Positions 5,848 to 5,866 of a stretch of 5,866 nucleotides of DNA are shown in pieces; position 1 is the first letter of the stretch, and every line of letters begins with the position of its first letter. Source of the DNA: CAYXXZ01 sp964469165. GTDB taxonomy: Bacteria; Pseudomonadota; Gammaproteobacteria; Pseudomonadales; Porticoccaceae. The translations under genes were made by a program, and so were the position numbers. Under the pieces are notes generated by a model that worked only from the letters and a program-made list of their open reading frames with translations, searched no databases and was not told the DNA's origin. The stretch is from contig CAYXXZ010000138.1 in the NCBI GenBank assembly GCA_964469165.1, positions 1 through 5,866 on the forward strand, given 5' to 3'.

Positions 5848-5866
5848 ATGGCGTTGCACCGGGAGG

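Noticed and set aside
1..5866. CRISPR arrays, tRNA or rRNA genes, insertion sequences, riboswitches
   Set aside because: I saw no regularly spaced repeats, cloverleaf-like sequences, transposase motifs or recognisable riboswitch cores in either strand.

Overview
The window is GC-rich. Every gene I can support lies on the minus strand, so transcription runs from high to low coordinates. A UbiE-type quinone methyltransferase, a fused ornithine-lipid-type acyltransferase and an ArsR/ArsC/Acr3 set all suggest a proteobacterium, most likely gammaproteobacterial. I cannot name a genus from the sequence alone.

Layout in transcription order (right to left). (1) 5836-4115: a 573-residue two-domain acyltransferase with a PlsC-like O-acyltransferase domain followed by an OlsB-like GNAT N-acyltransferase domain. 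It has a strong ribosome binding site at the right edge of the window. (2) 4114-3965: an AT-richer intergenic stretch with a perfect 12-bp palindrome and promoter-like elements just upstream of arsR. (3) 3964-763: a compact metal-resistance cluster, arsR - arsC - acr3 (arsB) - chrA. arsR and arsC overlap by an ATGA junction and arsC and acr3 are 10 bp apart. chrA follows after 13-82 bp depending on its start codon. (4) 762-426: about 340 bp without a convincing gene, holding the probable ubiE promoter and some small repeats. (5) 425-1: the first 141 codons of ubiE, which runs off the left edge.

How the genes work together: ArsR should repress the cluster until As(III) binds its C-terminal cysteine cluster. 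ArsC, of the low-molecular-weight phosphatase type, reduces arsenate to arsenite, and Acr3 exports the arsenite. ChrA, a two-half chromate transporter, sits downstream in the same direction and may be co-transcribed. That would give one oxyanion-resistance unit for arsenate/arsenite and chromate. The cluster lies between two housekeeping-type genes (membrane lipid and quinone biosynthesis), as expected of an acquired cassette. However, I see no transposase, integrase, tRNA or convincing flanking repeat.

I did not find a clearly new system. The points most worth a second look are the arsenic-chromate gene grouping, the operator and possibly leaderless start of arsR, the ArsR cysteine cluster, and the fused acyltransferase.
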